Shown here piece by piece: positions 1 through 9,270 of a DNA stretch of 59,329 bases. The stretch spans positions 1 through 59,329 of the forward strand of contig JAIEMN010000033.1 of NCBI GenBank assembly GCA_019752115.1, written 5' to 3'. The first letter of the stretch is position 1. The number at the start of each line of letters is the position of its first letter. A model generated the notes under the pieces. The model searched no databases and had not been told where the DNA came from. It saw only the letters and a list, made by a program, of their open reading frames with translations. This DNA comes from Gemmatimonadaceae bacterium (GTDB lineage Bacteria > Gemmatimonadota > Gemmatimonadetes > Gemmatimonadales > Gemmatimonadaceae). The position numbers and the translations under genes were made by a program.

Positions 1-1
1 G

Positions 2-370
2 TCGGCACCCGTCGCGACGCCGCCAGCCTCGGCGCCCGCGCCGACGCCGGCACCGAGTGCGCCGACCGGAGCGCCCGCCGCGCCGCATGCCGACAGCGCC
101 AAAACGGTGGGGTGGCGTGACGGGACGTACACCGGCTGGGGAACCTCGCGCCACGGCGACATCGAAGCCACGGTGGTCGTCGAGAACGGCAAGATCACGG
201 GGGCGATCATCAGTCGGTGCCTGACCCGCTACTCCTGCTCGTGGGTCGCGCATCTGCAGGCGCAGGTGGTCGCACGGCAGAGCCCCGAGGTGGACAATGT
301 GTCCGGGGCCACGCAAAGCGCGAACGCCTTCTACTACGCCGTCGTCGACGCCCTCGCCAAGGCCAAGTGA
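2..370 (+). CDS. FMN-binding domain protein (RnfG/NqrC-like), 5' end outside window
   Basis: The reading frame is open from base 2, so the true start lies upstream. The first ~35 visible codons are almost only Ala, Pro, Thr and Ser, a typical flexible tether between a membrane anchor and a periplasmic domain. After it comes a short FMN-binding domain (PF04205 type) ending in VDNVSGATQSA; the Thr of SGAT (codon at 311-313) is the residue to which ApbE attaches FMN through a phosphoester in this family. The next gene is apbE, overlapping by 4 bp (GTGA), and an RnfD/NqrB-like subunit follows, so the domain is very probably a flavinylated electron carrier outside the cytoplasm. The upstream partner is not visible. 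Confidence 0.8.
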   Translation, partial: SAPVATPPASAPAPTPAPSAPTGAPAAPHADSAKTVGWRDGTYTGWGTSRHGDIEATVVVENGKITGAIISRCLTRYSCSWVAHLQAQVVARQSPEVDNVSGATQSANAFYYAVVDALAKAK

Positions 371-1320
371 CGTTCGCCGGTCCGGTGGTCGAGGTCGCCG
401 AGGCCGCGATGGGCACGGTGTTCGCCGTGCAGCTGTCGGACCCGACGGGGTCATGGGAGGTGGACGCACTCCGGGCCGAGGCGCATCGCGCCCTGACTGC
501 CGTGCACGACGTCGAGCGTGTGTGCTCCCGCTTCGACGCGACCAGCGAGCTGCGCCGGCTCAGCGACCACATCGGCGAGCCCGTCCCGGGGAGCCCGCTG
601 TTGGTGGAGCTGCTGGCGTTGGCGCTGGCGATCGCCGAGGCCAGTGACGGGGCGTTCGACCCGACGGTCGGCGCCGCGATGCTGGCGCATGGGTTCGATC
701 GCCATTGGCGCACCGATGTTGCCGTCGGAGACGTTGGGCGCGTATCGCCGCCGCGTCATGGGGGCTGGCGTGACCTCACCGTCGATCAGGCGCGTGGTAC
801 GATTCGCCTCGACGCTGCGCATCAGCTCGACCTGGGGGCGCTCGCCAAAGGCTTTGCCGTGGATCTCGTGGCCGCCGCCATTCCCCACGCGCTCTCCGCC
901 TCGATTCACGCCGGCGGTGACGTGCGCTGTGTTGGCGCCCATCCCGAGGGACGCGCCTGGACGATCGGCGTGCGCTCGCCGACACACACCGATCGATTCG
1001 CCGCGGTGGCGCACATCGCCGACGGCGCGGTCTGCACGAGCGGGGACTATGAGCGCGTGAACGCGGCCGGCGTGCATCACCTGCTGGACCCGCGCACCGG
1101 CCACGCCGCCACCGGTTTTCGCAGTGTCAGCGTCGTCGCGCCAACGGCCGTCGTCGCCGATGGCCTCGCCACCGCGGCGTTCGTCCTCGGCCCGGCGCGG
1201 GCCGCCGACTGGTTGGCCACGCAGCACGTCGATGCGTTGCTGATCGCGCCCGATGCCGAACCGCACACGGTGACCGGCGCCGGTACGACCACGTGGGAGC
1301 TCCTCCCGTTGGATTCCTGA
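367..1320 (+). CDS. apbE: FAD:protein FMN transferase ApbE
   Basis: About 317 residues, the normal ApbE size. It transfers FMN from FAD onto Thr/Ser of target proteins in a Mg-dependent reaction. Family motifs in order: DLGALAKGFAVD (~155-166), the HAGGD flavin loop (~181), SGDYER (~224), HLLDPRTG (~238-245) and VVADGLATAAFVLG near the C-terminus. The GTG at 367 is chosen because it overlaps the previous stop (GTGA) and leads straight into the conserved N-terminus; longer readings run through the previous gene. No obvious lipobox is seen at this start. Context gives the substrate: the SGAT-bearing protein encoded immediately upstream. Confidence 0.93.
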   Translation: MTFAGPVVEVAEAAMGTVFAVQLSDPTGSWEVDALRAEAHRALTAVHDVERVCSRFDATSELRRLSDHIGEPVPGSPLLVELLALALAIAEASDGAFDPTVGAAMLAHGFDRHWRTDVAVGDVGRVSPPRHGGWRDLTVDQARGTIRLDAAHQLDLGALAKGFAVDLVAAAIPHALSASIHAGGDVRCVGAHPEGRAWTIGVRSPTHTDRFAAVAHIADGAVCTSGDYERVNAAGVHHLLDPRTGHAATGFRSVSVVAPTAVVADGLATAAFVLGPARAADWLATQHVDALLIAPDAEPHTVTGAGTTTWELLPLDS

Positions 1321-1339
1321 TTGACCTGACTGGGCCCTG

Positions 1340-2179
1340 ATGACCACCCGACTCGACGTCGCGCACGCCAAACGATGGATCCGCTCGCCCAAAGGGCTCT
1401 TCGCCGGGGTGCTCGCGGTGCTCACCGTGCCCGCCGCCCAACAGGCGGGGTGGACACTCGTCGGGCCGTCGCTCGTGGCCGCCATGGCCGCTGCGATGCT
1501 GGTGGATCTGCCGCTCATCCGGTGGCGCGATGGCCACTGGAGTGTGCCGGACGGCGCCCTGCTCACCGGATGGCTGGTGGCGCTCACGCTGAGCCCGCAC
1601 GAGCCGTGGACCGCCGCCGCGGGCGCGGCCATACTCGGGATCGTCGCCAAGCACGCCCTCAAGGTGAAGCGCGCGAACGTGCTCAACCCGGCGGCGGCGG
1701 CGCTCGTGCTCTCGTACTTCGTGTTCAACACGGGCCAGAGTTGGTGGGGCGCCTTGCCCGAGTTGCCCACGGCCTACGTCACCCTCGTGCTGGCGACGGG
1801 GGCCTTCATGGCGTGGCGTCTGCACAAACTCCCGCTCGCCCTCGCGTTTCTGGGCGTACACTTTCTCCTGGCGACGCTCCTCGCCTTCGTGGGCGATCCA
1901 GCCCATGTGGCGGAGCTCTACCGTGCCCCCGACGTGCACATGGCCCTCTTTGCGGCCGGCTTCATGGCCACCGATCCCCCGACGTCACCGCCCAAGTATG
2001 GCGATCAGATTCGGTACGGCATCCTGGCGGCCGTGGTGAGCTTCGCGCTGTTCGAGTTCGTGGGCGCCGTCTACTTCCTCCCCGGCGGCCTGCTCGCGGC
2101 GAACTGCTGGGAAGGGTGGCGCAAGTGGCGGCGCCAGCATCCGGCGCGCACCGTCGCCGCCGCCGCGGTTGCCTCATGA
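1340..2179 (+). CDS. RnfD/NqrB-like membrane electron-transport subunit
   Basis: 279 residues with about eight to nine hydrophobic segments. It matches the NQR2/RnfD family through an N-V-L-N-P-A stretch (~115) and the hallmark FMATDPPTSPPKYG near residue 215. In complete Rnf or Nqr complexes this subunit carries electrons across the membrane via covalent FMN on a Thr in an SGAT-type motif; no such motif is visible here, so the flavin may sit only on the preceding FMN-binding protein. It lies 19 bp after apbE, and its stop overlaps the next start (ATGA). No other rnf/nqr subunits are in the window. Likely a reduced module that sends electrons to an extracytoplasmic acceptor (inference). Confidence 0.8.
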   Translation: MTTRLDVAHAKRWIRSPKGLFAGVLAVLTVPAAQQAGWTLVGPSLVAAMAAAMLVDLPLIRWRDGHWSVPDGALLTGWLVALTLSPHEPWTAAAGAAILGIVAKHALKVKRANVLNPAAAALVLSYFVFNTGQSWWGALPELPTAYVTLVLATGAFMAWRLHKLPLALAFLGVHFLLATLLAFVGDPAHVAELYRAPDVHMALFAAGFMATDPPTSPPKYGDQIRYGILAAVVSFALFEFVGAVYFLPGGLLAANCWEGWRKWRRQHPARTVAAAAVAS

Positions 2180-2610
2180 GTGACGCGAATCCGCTCCTGC
2201 ACCGCGACGCCTATCGTCATCTGGCGTCGATCGATACGCGGTGGATGGACAACGACGCGTACGGTCATGTGAACAACGTGACGTACTACAGCTTCTTCGA
2301 CACGGCGGTCAATCGCTGGCTCATCGAGCGCGGCCTGCTCGATGTCCAGACCAGCCCGGCCTTTGGCGTTGTGGTGGAAACCGCCTGCCGTTTCCACGCG
2401 TCCCTCAGCTTTCCCGACCGCGTGACGGCGGGCCTTCGCGTGGCGCATCTGGGCACCTCGAGTGTGCGCTACGAGATCGGCCTGTTTCGCAATGCCGAGC
2501 CGACGGCCGCGGCCACCGGACATTTCGTGCACGTCTACGTTGATCGCACCACCCGCCGGCCAGTGCCCATCCCGGACGCGATCCGCCTGGCGCTGTCCAC
2601 GTTGCGCTGA
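2176..2610 (+). CDS. Acyl-CoA thioesterase, 4HBT hotdog family
   Basis: 144 residues, the usual length of a single hotdog domain. The motif RWMDNDAYGHVNNVTYYSFF (residues ~22-41) is the 4-hydroxybenzoyl-CoA-thioesterase signature; the Asp before AYGHVNN is the catalytic acid. The central part (VETACRFHASLSFPDRV) is typical of the FadM/YbgC side of the family. The ATG overlaps the preceding stop (ATGA), so it is probably translated with the flavin redox operon, although a functional link is not obvious. The acyl substrate cannot be read from the sequence. Confidence 0.87.
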   Translation: MSDANPLLHRDAYRHLASIDTRWMDNDAYGHVNNVTYYSFFDTAVNRWLIERGLLDVQTSPAFGVVVETACRFHASLSFPDRVTAGLRVAHLGTSSVRYEIGLFRNAEPTAAATGHFVHVYVDRTTRRPVPIPDAIRLALSTLR

Positions 2611-2629
2611 TCCGGAGCGCCGTGGGCGC

Positions 2630-2959
2630 CTAGCGCTCGGCGCGTTCGTACCGCGACAGAATGTCGCTCGCCGCGGGCAGATAGGCTTCGACGGGTGGCA
2701 GCCCACCATCGAGGAGCGGGCCGGTATCGCGCAGCGCCATCGCGATGTGGTACTCGAGCGCCGAAACGTCGCGGTGCTCGTGCACGCAGGCATCGAGCAG
2801 CAGGAGCAGATGATCGGCGAGCTCCTCCGGGGTCGGCTCGCGGACTGCACGCCATCCGATCGCCTCGAGGGCCGCGGCCAATGGCGGGATGGCGCCCGGA
2901 CCACCGGGGCGGGTGTCGTCGAGGTAGCGCGCGCGCAAGGCGCTGAAGCTGGTCGCCAT
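2630..2959 (-). CDS. Hypothetical protein, ~109 aa
   Basis: Not recognised. The frame remains open further upstream, but the ATG at 2959 (MATSFSALRARYLDD) is preferred because upstream in-frame Met codons would run into or past the start of the divergent flavin oxidoreductase gene. The product is acidic and helical, with a Leu-rich middle (EELADHLLLLLDACVHEH) and no signal peptide or transmembrane segment. It is convergent with the thioesterase (19 bp between stops) and divergent from the LLM oxidoreductase, with ~100 bp between starts. Confidence 0.6.
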   Translation of the reverse strand: MATSFSALRARYLDDTRPGGPGAIPPLAAALEAIGWRAVREPTPEELADHLLLLLDACVHEHRDVSALEYHIAMALRDTGPLLDGGLPPVEAYLPAASDILSRYERAER

Positions 2960-3059
2960 CGGCGGAGAATAACGGCGCATGCACCGGCCCGCGATGGCGT
3001 GACATATTCCCTCGGGCGCGCGTGCCGCACGCCCCTCCCCTCTCTCCTGCGTTGATGCC

Positions 3060-4100
3060 ATGACCGCCCCGCTCGAACTCGGCCTCGATACCTTCGGCGA
3101 CATCACCGAGGGCCCGGACGGCCAGCTCCTCGCCGCCCCCGACGTCCTGCGGAATGTGGTCGCCGAGGGCGTCCTCGCCGATGAGGTGGGCGTGGATTTC
3201 TTCGGCGTGGGCGAACATCATCGCGACGACTTCGCCGTCTCCGCGCCGGAGGTCGTGCTCGCGGCGATCGCGGGGCGCACCAGCCGCATTCACCTCGGAT
3301 CGGCCGTGACCGTGCTCAGCTCGGATGATCCGGTGCGGGTGTACCAGCGCTTTGCCACGCTCGACGGCATCAGCGGCGGCCGCGCCGAGATCATCCTGGG
3401 CCGCGGCTCCTTCACGGAGTCGTTCCCGCTCTTCGGCTATCCGCTCGATCAGTACAACGTGCTGTTCGAAGAGAAGCTCGAACTCTTCGCCGAGCTGCTG
3501 AAGGAAGGCCCGACCACCTGGCGGGGCACCACGCGCGCCCCGCTGGTGAAGCAGCAGGTGTATCCGCCCACCGCCACGCCGCCCATCCGGACCTGGATCG
3601 GCGTGGGCGGCAGCCCCGAATCCGTCGTGCGAGCGGCCCACTATGGGCTGCCACTGACGTTAGCCATCATCGGCGGCGACCCGCGGCGCTTTCTGCCGTA
3701 CGTGCAGTTGTATCATCGTGCGCTGGGGGAACTGGGGCGGGACCTGCTCCCCATTGGACTCCATTCCCCGGGGCACATCGCCGACACCGACGAGGAGGCG
3801 CGCGAGGCCATGTGGCCCGCCTTCAAGGCGATGCATGACCGCATCGGCCGTGAGCGGGGGTGGCCGCCAATGCAGCGCGCGCACTTCGAGCAGGAGATCG
3901 CCAGCGGCTCCCTCTACGTCGGGTCGCCCGAAACGGTCGCGCAGAAGATTGCCGCAACGGTGCGAGCCCTTGGCGTCTCCCGCTTCGATCTCAAGTACAG
4001 CGCCGGCCGACTGGCCCACAGCCGCCTCATGCGCTGTATCGAGCTCTATGGGCGCGTCGTCATTCCGCGGGTACGCGCCCTGCTCGGCCAGACATCCTGA
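3060..4100 (+). CDS. LLM-class flavin-dependent oxidoreductase
   Basis: 346 residues of the bacterial luciferase-like TIM-barrel fold. Seen: GLDTFGDITE at the N-terminus, FFGVGEHHRDDFAVSAPEVV (~53-72, the GEHH motif), RIHLGSAVTVLSSDDPVRVYQ, and DGISGGRAEIILGRGSF (~100-117, SGGR phosphate-binding signature). The C-terminal half has the SPETVAQKI helix seen in this group. Such enzymes use reduced FMN or F420; the sequence does not decide which. A flavoprotein role suits the neighbouring flavin genes, but it stands alone, divergent from a hypothetical gene and 50 bp ahead of the sensor kinase. Confidence 0.88.
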   Translation: MTAPLELGLDTFGDITEGPDGQLLAAPDVLRNVVAEGVLADEVGVDFFGVGEHHRDDFAVSAPEVVLAAIAGRTSRIHLGSAVTVLSSDDPVRVYQRFATLDGISGGRAEIILGRGSFTESFPLFGYPLDQYNVLFEEKLELFAELLKEGPTTWRGTTRAPLVKQQVYPPTATPPIRTWIGVGGSPESVVRAAHYGLPLTLAIIGGDPRRFLPYVQLYHRALGELGRDLLPIGLHSPGHIADTDEEAREAMWPAFKAMHDRIGRERGWPPMQRAHFEQEIASGSLYVGSPETVAQKIAATVRALGVSRFDLKYSAGRLAHSRLMRCIELYGRVVIPRVRALLGQTS

Positions 4101-4150
4101 CGGCGCGCCCCACCCTCCGCCTTCCGCCCGCCCCTCACCTGCTTTCGTCC

Positions 4151-7100
4151 GTGTCGTTCCGCCGCCTGCTGACCGTCTGCACTGCCGTCGGGGCCCTTGG
4201 GCTCCCGGGGGCAGCGGTCGCACAGCCGTTGCAGGCGCCGTCGTTCGTCAAGGACGTCGTGGACGTGCGCAATGGCATGCCCGACACGCAGGTCTCGGCG
4301 GTGGCCCAGACCGCCGACGGCTTCCTGTGGCTCGGAACGCGTCGGGGGTTGGTCCGCTTCGACGGCCTCTCCTTTACGAGCTATACCCCGGCGCTCGAGC
4401 GCGAGCTGCCCTCGGCCAGCATCAATGCGCTGATCAGCGAACCCGACGGGTCGCTGTGGATCAGTACCGACAAGGGGCTCGTGCGCTACGCCGACCGCGC
4501 CTTTCACCGGATTCCGGCCACGGAGATCCCTGCGGTCGTGACGTGGAAGGTGCTGCGCGATCGGCAGCAGCGGGTCTGGGTGGCGGGGGCCTTTGGCGTG
4601 CGGGTCGGCGATGGCACCCATTTCCGAGAGGTCGCCGGCGTGTCCGCCCACATCTACGCGCTGGCGGAGGATGCCAGTGGGCGGATCTGGCTTGCCGGGC
4701 GTGATTATCTGGCGGTACTGACGAGCCCCACGGCCGCGCCGCAGATCGCGCCGTTCAGCACGGGCGAACGGTTTTTTGATGTCGCCGCCGACGAACGCGG
4801 GACCGTCTGGGCGGCCACCCGACACGGGGTCATCGAGCTCAATACCACGGGGGCCAACCCCTTCGTGATCGCGCAACGGATCGCGACGGCGAATGGGGAG
4901 GAGTGGGCCCAGGTGTGGGCGATGACCCGCGATGCCCGTGGCGATCTCTGGCTGGGCACCGACACGCGCGGGGTGCTGCGGGTGGACCATGGCCAAGCCG
5001 TGCCGGTGGACCCGCCTTCCGGCATTCGCGCCGACGCGGTGTGGGCGCTCACGACTGATCGGCGCGGCCGCCTGTGGGCTGGCACCTCCGGTGGTCTGGT
5101 CCGCTACCAGCGATCGGCGTTCCACACGATTGCCCAGGGCATGGGCGTTCGCTCCACCTGGTCGATTCGTCCGGACCATTCCGGCGCCGTCTGGGCTACG
5201 ACCGACGATGGGCAGGTGTGGCTGCTCGGCTCGACCGGCTGGCGCCCGATGCTTCCCTCCGTCGCGAATCGCATGCCCGGATCGACCTGGCCGCGACGGG
5301 ACGGTGGCATCTATTTCGCCGATGACGCCGGCCGCCTGTTTGCGATCGACCGCAATCGAGTCGCCGACATCACGGCGCGCCATGGCTTCCCCGGTCTTGG
5401 CCCGCTCGGGCTCTTCGAGGATGGGGACGGCGCGCTGTGGGCCAGCACACACAACGGGCTCCTGATTTCCCACGCGGGCGCGCCAGCGCGTCCGGCATTC
5501 GACTCCCTGCATCTCGCGGCGACCGATGAGCCGCGGGTCCTCATGCGCGACCGGCGGCAGCGCCTGATCGTGGGCGGCCCCGGGCTCACGATCGTGGACG
5601 CTGCCGGCGTGCGCCGCATTGGTGCCGCCGAAGGGCTGACCGACCCGGAAGTGCTTTCGGCCTACGAAGACGGCGATCGCCTCTGGATTGGCACCGCCGA
5701 CAGCGGCCTCTTTGTGGTGCAGAATGATCGCGCCACGCTCGTCTCCACGGTGAACACACGCCTGCGGCGCGATATCCACGGCATCGTGCGCGATGATCTC
5801 GGTTCACTCTGGCTGACGTCCAGCTCCGGCCTCCTGCGCGTGAACCTGAGCGATCTGGAGCGCAGCCTGCGCGAGCCGGGCGGCAACGTGCGGGTGCGCG
5901 TCCGGGAGTTCAGCCGACTGGACGGCCTGCCGAGCAATGACATCAACGGCGACTATCAAAGCACGCTGTTCAAGGACGCGAGCGGGGGGATCTGGCTCCC
6001 CACGGCGGGCGGGCCGGTGTACTTCGATCCCCGCGGCGTCGCCGAAGACACCGTGGCGCCACAGGTGCACATCGACCAGATCGTGATCGACGGGGTGACG
6101 CAGCGGTTTGCGCCAAGCCTGACCCTCGAGCAGCATCCAACGCGCGTCGACGTGAGCTTCGCCGTCACCGACGCCCTGTTCCCCGAACGCGCGCGCGTGG
6201 CGTACCGGGTGATCGGCGTCGATACCACCTGGACCGATCTCGGACGGCGACGCGCCATCACCTTTGGCCCGCTGCCGGGTGGCACCTTCCGGGTCGAGGT
6301 CCGCGCAGCGTCCGAACATGGCGACTGGAACGCGCGACTGGCCACGGTCGACTTCAATGTCGAGCGTGATTGGAGTGAGCGCTGGTGGGCCGTCCCGATG
6401 CTGGTGGCCCTGGTGCTCGCCGCGTTCGCCCAATCCGTCCGCATCGTGCGCATCGAGGCGCGCGAGCGCGAAGAGCGCCTGTCGCGGCTGGTGGCCGAAC
6501 GCACCGCCGATCTCGAGGCCAGCCGGGCCATGCTCGAGACGCGCGTGCAGGAGCGGACCGCGGCCCTCGCGCGCGAACTCGACGAACGCACGCAACTCGA
6601 GCAGCGCCTGGCGTCGAGCCGCAAGGCCGAGAGCCTCGGGCGCCTGGCCGGTGGCGTGTCACACGAGATCAACAACGCCCTCGCGACGGTGCTCGGGTTT
6701 GCGCAGCTCGCGCGCAGTACGGCCAACGGCAACCCGAATCTGCAGGCCGACATCGACGAAGTCGTGCGGGCCGGGCGGCGCGCCGCCAACATCACGCATC
6801 AGCTGCTCGCCTTCGCACGGCAGCAGCATACGCCGATGCGTCGCGTGCAGATCGATGGCATGGTGCGCGAACTGGTTCGCTCGCTCGAGCAGCTGCTGGG
6901 GCCCGAGCTGTCGCTGCACACGCGCCTCGCCGACGCCGTGCCGCCCGTGCTCGCCGATCCGCTGCAGGTCGAGCAGCTGCTGGTCAACCTCGTGAAGAAC
7001 GCGCGCGATGCGAAGCCGCGGGATGGTACCGTGACCATCAGCGTGGAGCCCGTGGCGCTGACCGCCTCGCAGGCCATCGGTGATCAGGTGCTGCCGGCCG

Positions 7101-7765
7101 GTCATTACGTGACCCTGGCCGTGATCGACACCGGTGAGGGGATCGCGCCGGAGGTCCTGGAGCACCTCTTCGAACCGTTCTACACAACCAAGGATATTTC
7201 GACGGGCAGTGGTCTCGGTCTCGCCGTGTGTCAGGGGATCGTCGCGCGACACCAGGGCGCGATCGAAGTCGAAAGCACCGTGGGCGAGCGCACCTGTTTC
7301 CGGGCGTGGTTCCCGGCGCAGGCGGCGACGCTGTCGACCCCCAGTCAGGGCCAGCCGGCCATCGGCGGCAGCGAAACGCTGCTCTTTGTGGAAGACGAGG
7401 CGAGCATCCGCACGTTTGCGGTGCGCATGCTGCGCGCGGATGGTTATACCGTGCTGGATGCCGAGGATGGTGCCGCCGCACTGCGCGTCATCGGCAACAC
7501 CACGGCCACGATCGACTGCGTCATCACCGACATGATGATGCCCAACGTGAACGGGCTCGAGCTCGCGCGTCTGCTGCGCGCGACGCGGGCCGATCTGCCC
7601 ATCGTGTTCATCAGCGGCTTTGCCGGTCTGGATGAACAGGCGCTGCGCGACATGCGCAGCATCGGCCCCATGATCGCCAAGCCGTTCACGCAGGAAGAGC
7701 TGGCGGCGGCCGTCCGACGGGCACTGGATGCCCGTCGGCGGGTGGCCGACTCACTCAGCAGCTGA
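4151..7765 (+). CDS. Hybrid sensor histidine kinase with periplasmic propeller (Reg_prop/Y_Y_Y) and C-terminal receiver
   Basis: 1204 residues from the GTG at 4151, chosen because it begins a clear Sec signal peptide (FRRLLTVCTAVGALGLPGAAVAQ). Order: signal peptide; repeated propeller blades of the two-component-regulator type (~35-650; e.g. GFLWLGTRRGLVRFDG, GSLWISTDKGLVRY); Y_Y_Y domain (~690-740); transmembrane helix ~745-765; coiled coil; H-box GGVSHEINNALA with His838; HATPase with N-box LVNLVKNARDA, VIDTGEGIAPE and STGSGLGLAV; receiver with VEDEAS, phospho-acceptor Asp1127 (VITDMMMP) and Lys in MIAKPF. There is no DNA-binding domain, so output must pass to another protein. The architecture matches the split gene at 13868-18045. 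Confidence 0.93.
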   Translation: MSFRRLLTVCTAVGALGLPGAAVAQPLQAPSFVKDVVDVRNGMPDTQVSAVAQTADGFLWLGTRRGLVRFDGLSFTSYTPALERELPSASINALISEPDGSLWISTDKGLVRYADRAFHRIPATEIPAVVTWKVLRDRQQRVWVAGAFGVRVGDGTHFREVAGVSAHIYALAEDASGRIWLAGRDYLAVLTSPTAAPQIAPFSTGERFFDVAADERGTVWAATRHGVIELNTTGANPFVIAQRIATANGEEWAQVWAMTRDARGDLWLGTDTRGVLRVDHGQAVPVDPPSGIRADAVWALTTDRRGRLWAGTSGGLVRYQRSAFHTIAQGMGVRSTWSIRPDHSGAVWATTDDGQVWLLGSTGWRPMLPSVANRMPGSTWPRRDGGIYFADDAGRLFAIDRNRVADITARHGFPGLGPLGLFEDGDGALWASTHNGLLISHAGAPARPAFDSLHLAATDEPRVLMRDRRQRLIVGGPGLTIVDAAGVRRIGAAEGLTDPEVLSAYEDGDRLWIGTADSGLFVVQNDRATLVSTVNTRLRRDIHGIVRDDLGSLWLTSSSGLLRVNLSDLERSLREPGGNVRVRVREFSRLDGLPSNDINGDYQSTLFKDASGGIWLPTAGGPVYFDPRGVAEDTVAPQVHIDQIVIDGVTQRFAPSLTLEQHPTRVDVSFAVTDALFPERARVAYRVIGVDTTWTDLGRRRAITFGPLPGGTFRVEVRAASEHGDWNARLATVDFNVERDWSERWWAVPMLVALVLAAFAQSVRIVRIEAREREERLSRLVAERTADLEASRAMLETRVQERTAALARELDERTQLEQRLASSRKAESLGRLAGGVSHEINNALATVLGFAQLARSTANGNPNLQADIDEVVRAGRRAANITHQLLAFARQQHTPMRRVQIDGMVRELVRSLEQLLGPELSLHTRLADAVPPVLADPLQVEQLLVNLVKNARDAKPRDGTVTISVEPVALTASQAIGDQVLPAGHYVTLAVIDTGEGIAPEVLEHLFEPFYTTKDISTGSGLGLAVCQGIVARHQGAIEVESTVGERTCFRAWFPAQAATLSTPSQGQPAIGGSETLLFVEDEASIRTFAVRMLRADGYTVLDAEDGAAALRVIGNTTATIDCVITDMMMPNVNGLELARLLRATRADLPIVFISGFAGLDEQALRDMRSIGPMIAKPFTQEELAAAVRRALDARRRVADSLSS

Positions 7766-7776
7766 CGACGCGCCGC

Positions 7777-9270
7777 TCACCACGGAATGACGGTGCCGCT
7801 CCAGGCGCCGGGGTGGCCATCGAACAGCGTACCGGTCAGCTGCTGCAGCACCTCCGGCACCGTCGCCCCACTCAGTCGCATGGTCCCCAGGCGGACGAGC
7901 AGCCACGGCATCGAGAGCGGGCGCGCCACCGCGAGGACCACGAGATACCGGTCATTGGGGGCGCTGGCGGTGAGGCTCTGGCGAAGGATCGTCGTCGCTG
8001 GCGGCGCGGGCGCCGTTCGCGACGCCACGGTGGCACAGCTCGCGGCGGCATAGGCCTGCGACGCACCGCCCACGCCGGCGTAATCGACGCGCCCCCCCGC
8101 CGGATTGATCGCCACTTTGCGCCCGTTCTTGTTGGGATCCGCGCGGAACTGTCGATCGAACTCCGCCTGCAGTTGCGCCGTCTGGCGGGAGAGGCACGCC
8201 TCGATGGCCGCTTCGCGCCGCAACGCGTCGGTGTCGGTGAGCGATGACGAACCGGCAATCACCGTGGCCGTCACCGCCAGATCGGCGGGACGCAGATCGA
8301 CCGGAATGGGGCCACTCGCCAGCAGGCGCGCGTTCTTCGGTTGATCAGGCGCGAGCAGGATCGGCGCCTCGCCCAACGTGAGCGAGAGCACGACCAACTG
8401 CGCCGGACGCGGCAACCGCACACTCACCCGACCGTCGCGCGGCGGGCCGAGGGTCACGCGCCCGACCAGCGCCGTGTCTCCGAGAAAGACCGCCGCTGTA
8501 TCCGCCGGCGCGCGACGCGGCGGCAGACGCTGCGCCACCGTCGTAAGCGCCGACGTCCCGACGGCACCCGCCTTGGCCAGCGCGAGCTGGGCGTCGCGCC
8601 GAACCTGCTCACTCGGGTCCCGCGTGACCACCACCTCGAGCATGCGGCGCCCATCGGCATCCAGGCGCTGCGCGAGCAGATAGACCGCACTGCGTCGCAG
8701 TTCGGTGGCGCAGGGCGTCCGCATCGCGAGGAGTGTCGCGAGATAGCCGGTGATGACCTGCGGATCCGAGAGCATCGTCAGCGTGGAGAGCGCCGCCATC
8801 GCCGCGGCATCTTCGCGGTCCGCACACGGCGCCCCCTCGGGCGTGCGCGGCGGGAGCTGCGCGACGACACTCTCCACGCGCGCGCGCAGCGCGAGCACAT
8901 CATCGCTGCCGGCCGCCTCGGGGAAGCGCAGCTGCTGCTCATCCAGCACCATCAACGCTTGCTGCATCAACGTCGGCTCATCGATGCGCTGCAGCGCGAA
9001 GGCCTGCCAGTAGTAGCTGTCCGGTACGTAGGGGGAGCGCGGATACGTCAGTCGCAGCGCGGCGAACAGCCCGGCGGCACGCCGATAGTTCCCCTTCGTC
9101 AGCGTACGCGTTGCCTCCCGGAACACCGTATCAGCGCCCTGCACCACCGCCTGCCCGGTGACATTGGGCAGGTTCTGCGCCGCGGCGGTCGACCGCGCCG
9201 CGCCGATGGCGAAGGCGGCGATGACGAGCGCGCGCCCGCACACCGGAAAATGGCCCCATCGCGACATCAC
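7777..9270 (-). CDS. Secreted protein with TPR-like and HEAT-like repeats, in sigma-factor operon
   Basis: 497 residues with an N-terminal signal peptide (ALVIAAFAIGAARSTAAAQ). Residues ~45-130 look like a TPR/YbgF-type helical pair (FREATRTLTKGNYRRAAGLF, YPRSPYVPDSYYWQAFALQR). Residues ~170-250 resemble HEAT repeats (RRSAVYLLAQRLDADGRRML, SEQVRRDAQLALAKAG). The remainder is a beta-rich region of unknown function, rich in Ala and Thr. Its start overlaps the stop of the anti-sigma candidate by 4 bp, making it the last gene of the sigma operon. It may sense or execute the envelope response controlled by that sigma factor (inference). Confidence 0.8.
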   Translation of the reverse strand: MMSRWGHFPVCGRALVIAAFAIGAARSTAAAQNLPNVTGQAVVQGADTVFREATRTLTKGNYRRAAGLFAALRLTYPRSPYVPDSYYWQAFALQRIDEPTLMQQALMVLDEQQLRFPEAAGSDDVLALRARVESVVAQLPPRTPEGAPCADREDAAAMAALSTLTMLSDPQVITGYLATLLAMRTPCATELRRSAVYLLAQRLDADGRRMLEVVVTRDPSEQVRRDAQLALAKAGAVGTSALTTVAQRLPPRRAPADTAAVFLGDTALVGRVTLGPPRDGRVSVRLPRPAQLVVLSLTLGEAPILLAPDQPKNARLLASGPIPVDLRPADLAVTATVIAGSSSLTDTDALRREAAIEACLSRQTAQLQAEFDRQFRADPNKNGRKVAINPAGGRVDYAGVGGASQAYAAASCATVASRTAPAPPATTILRQSLTASAPNDRYLVVLAVARPLSMPWLLVRLGTMRLSGATVPEVLQQLTGTLFDGHPGAWSGTVIPW

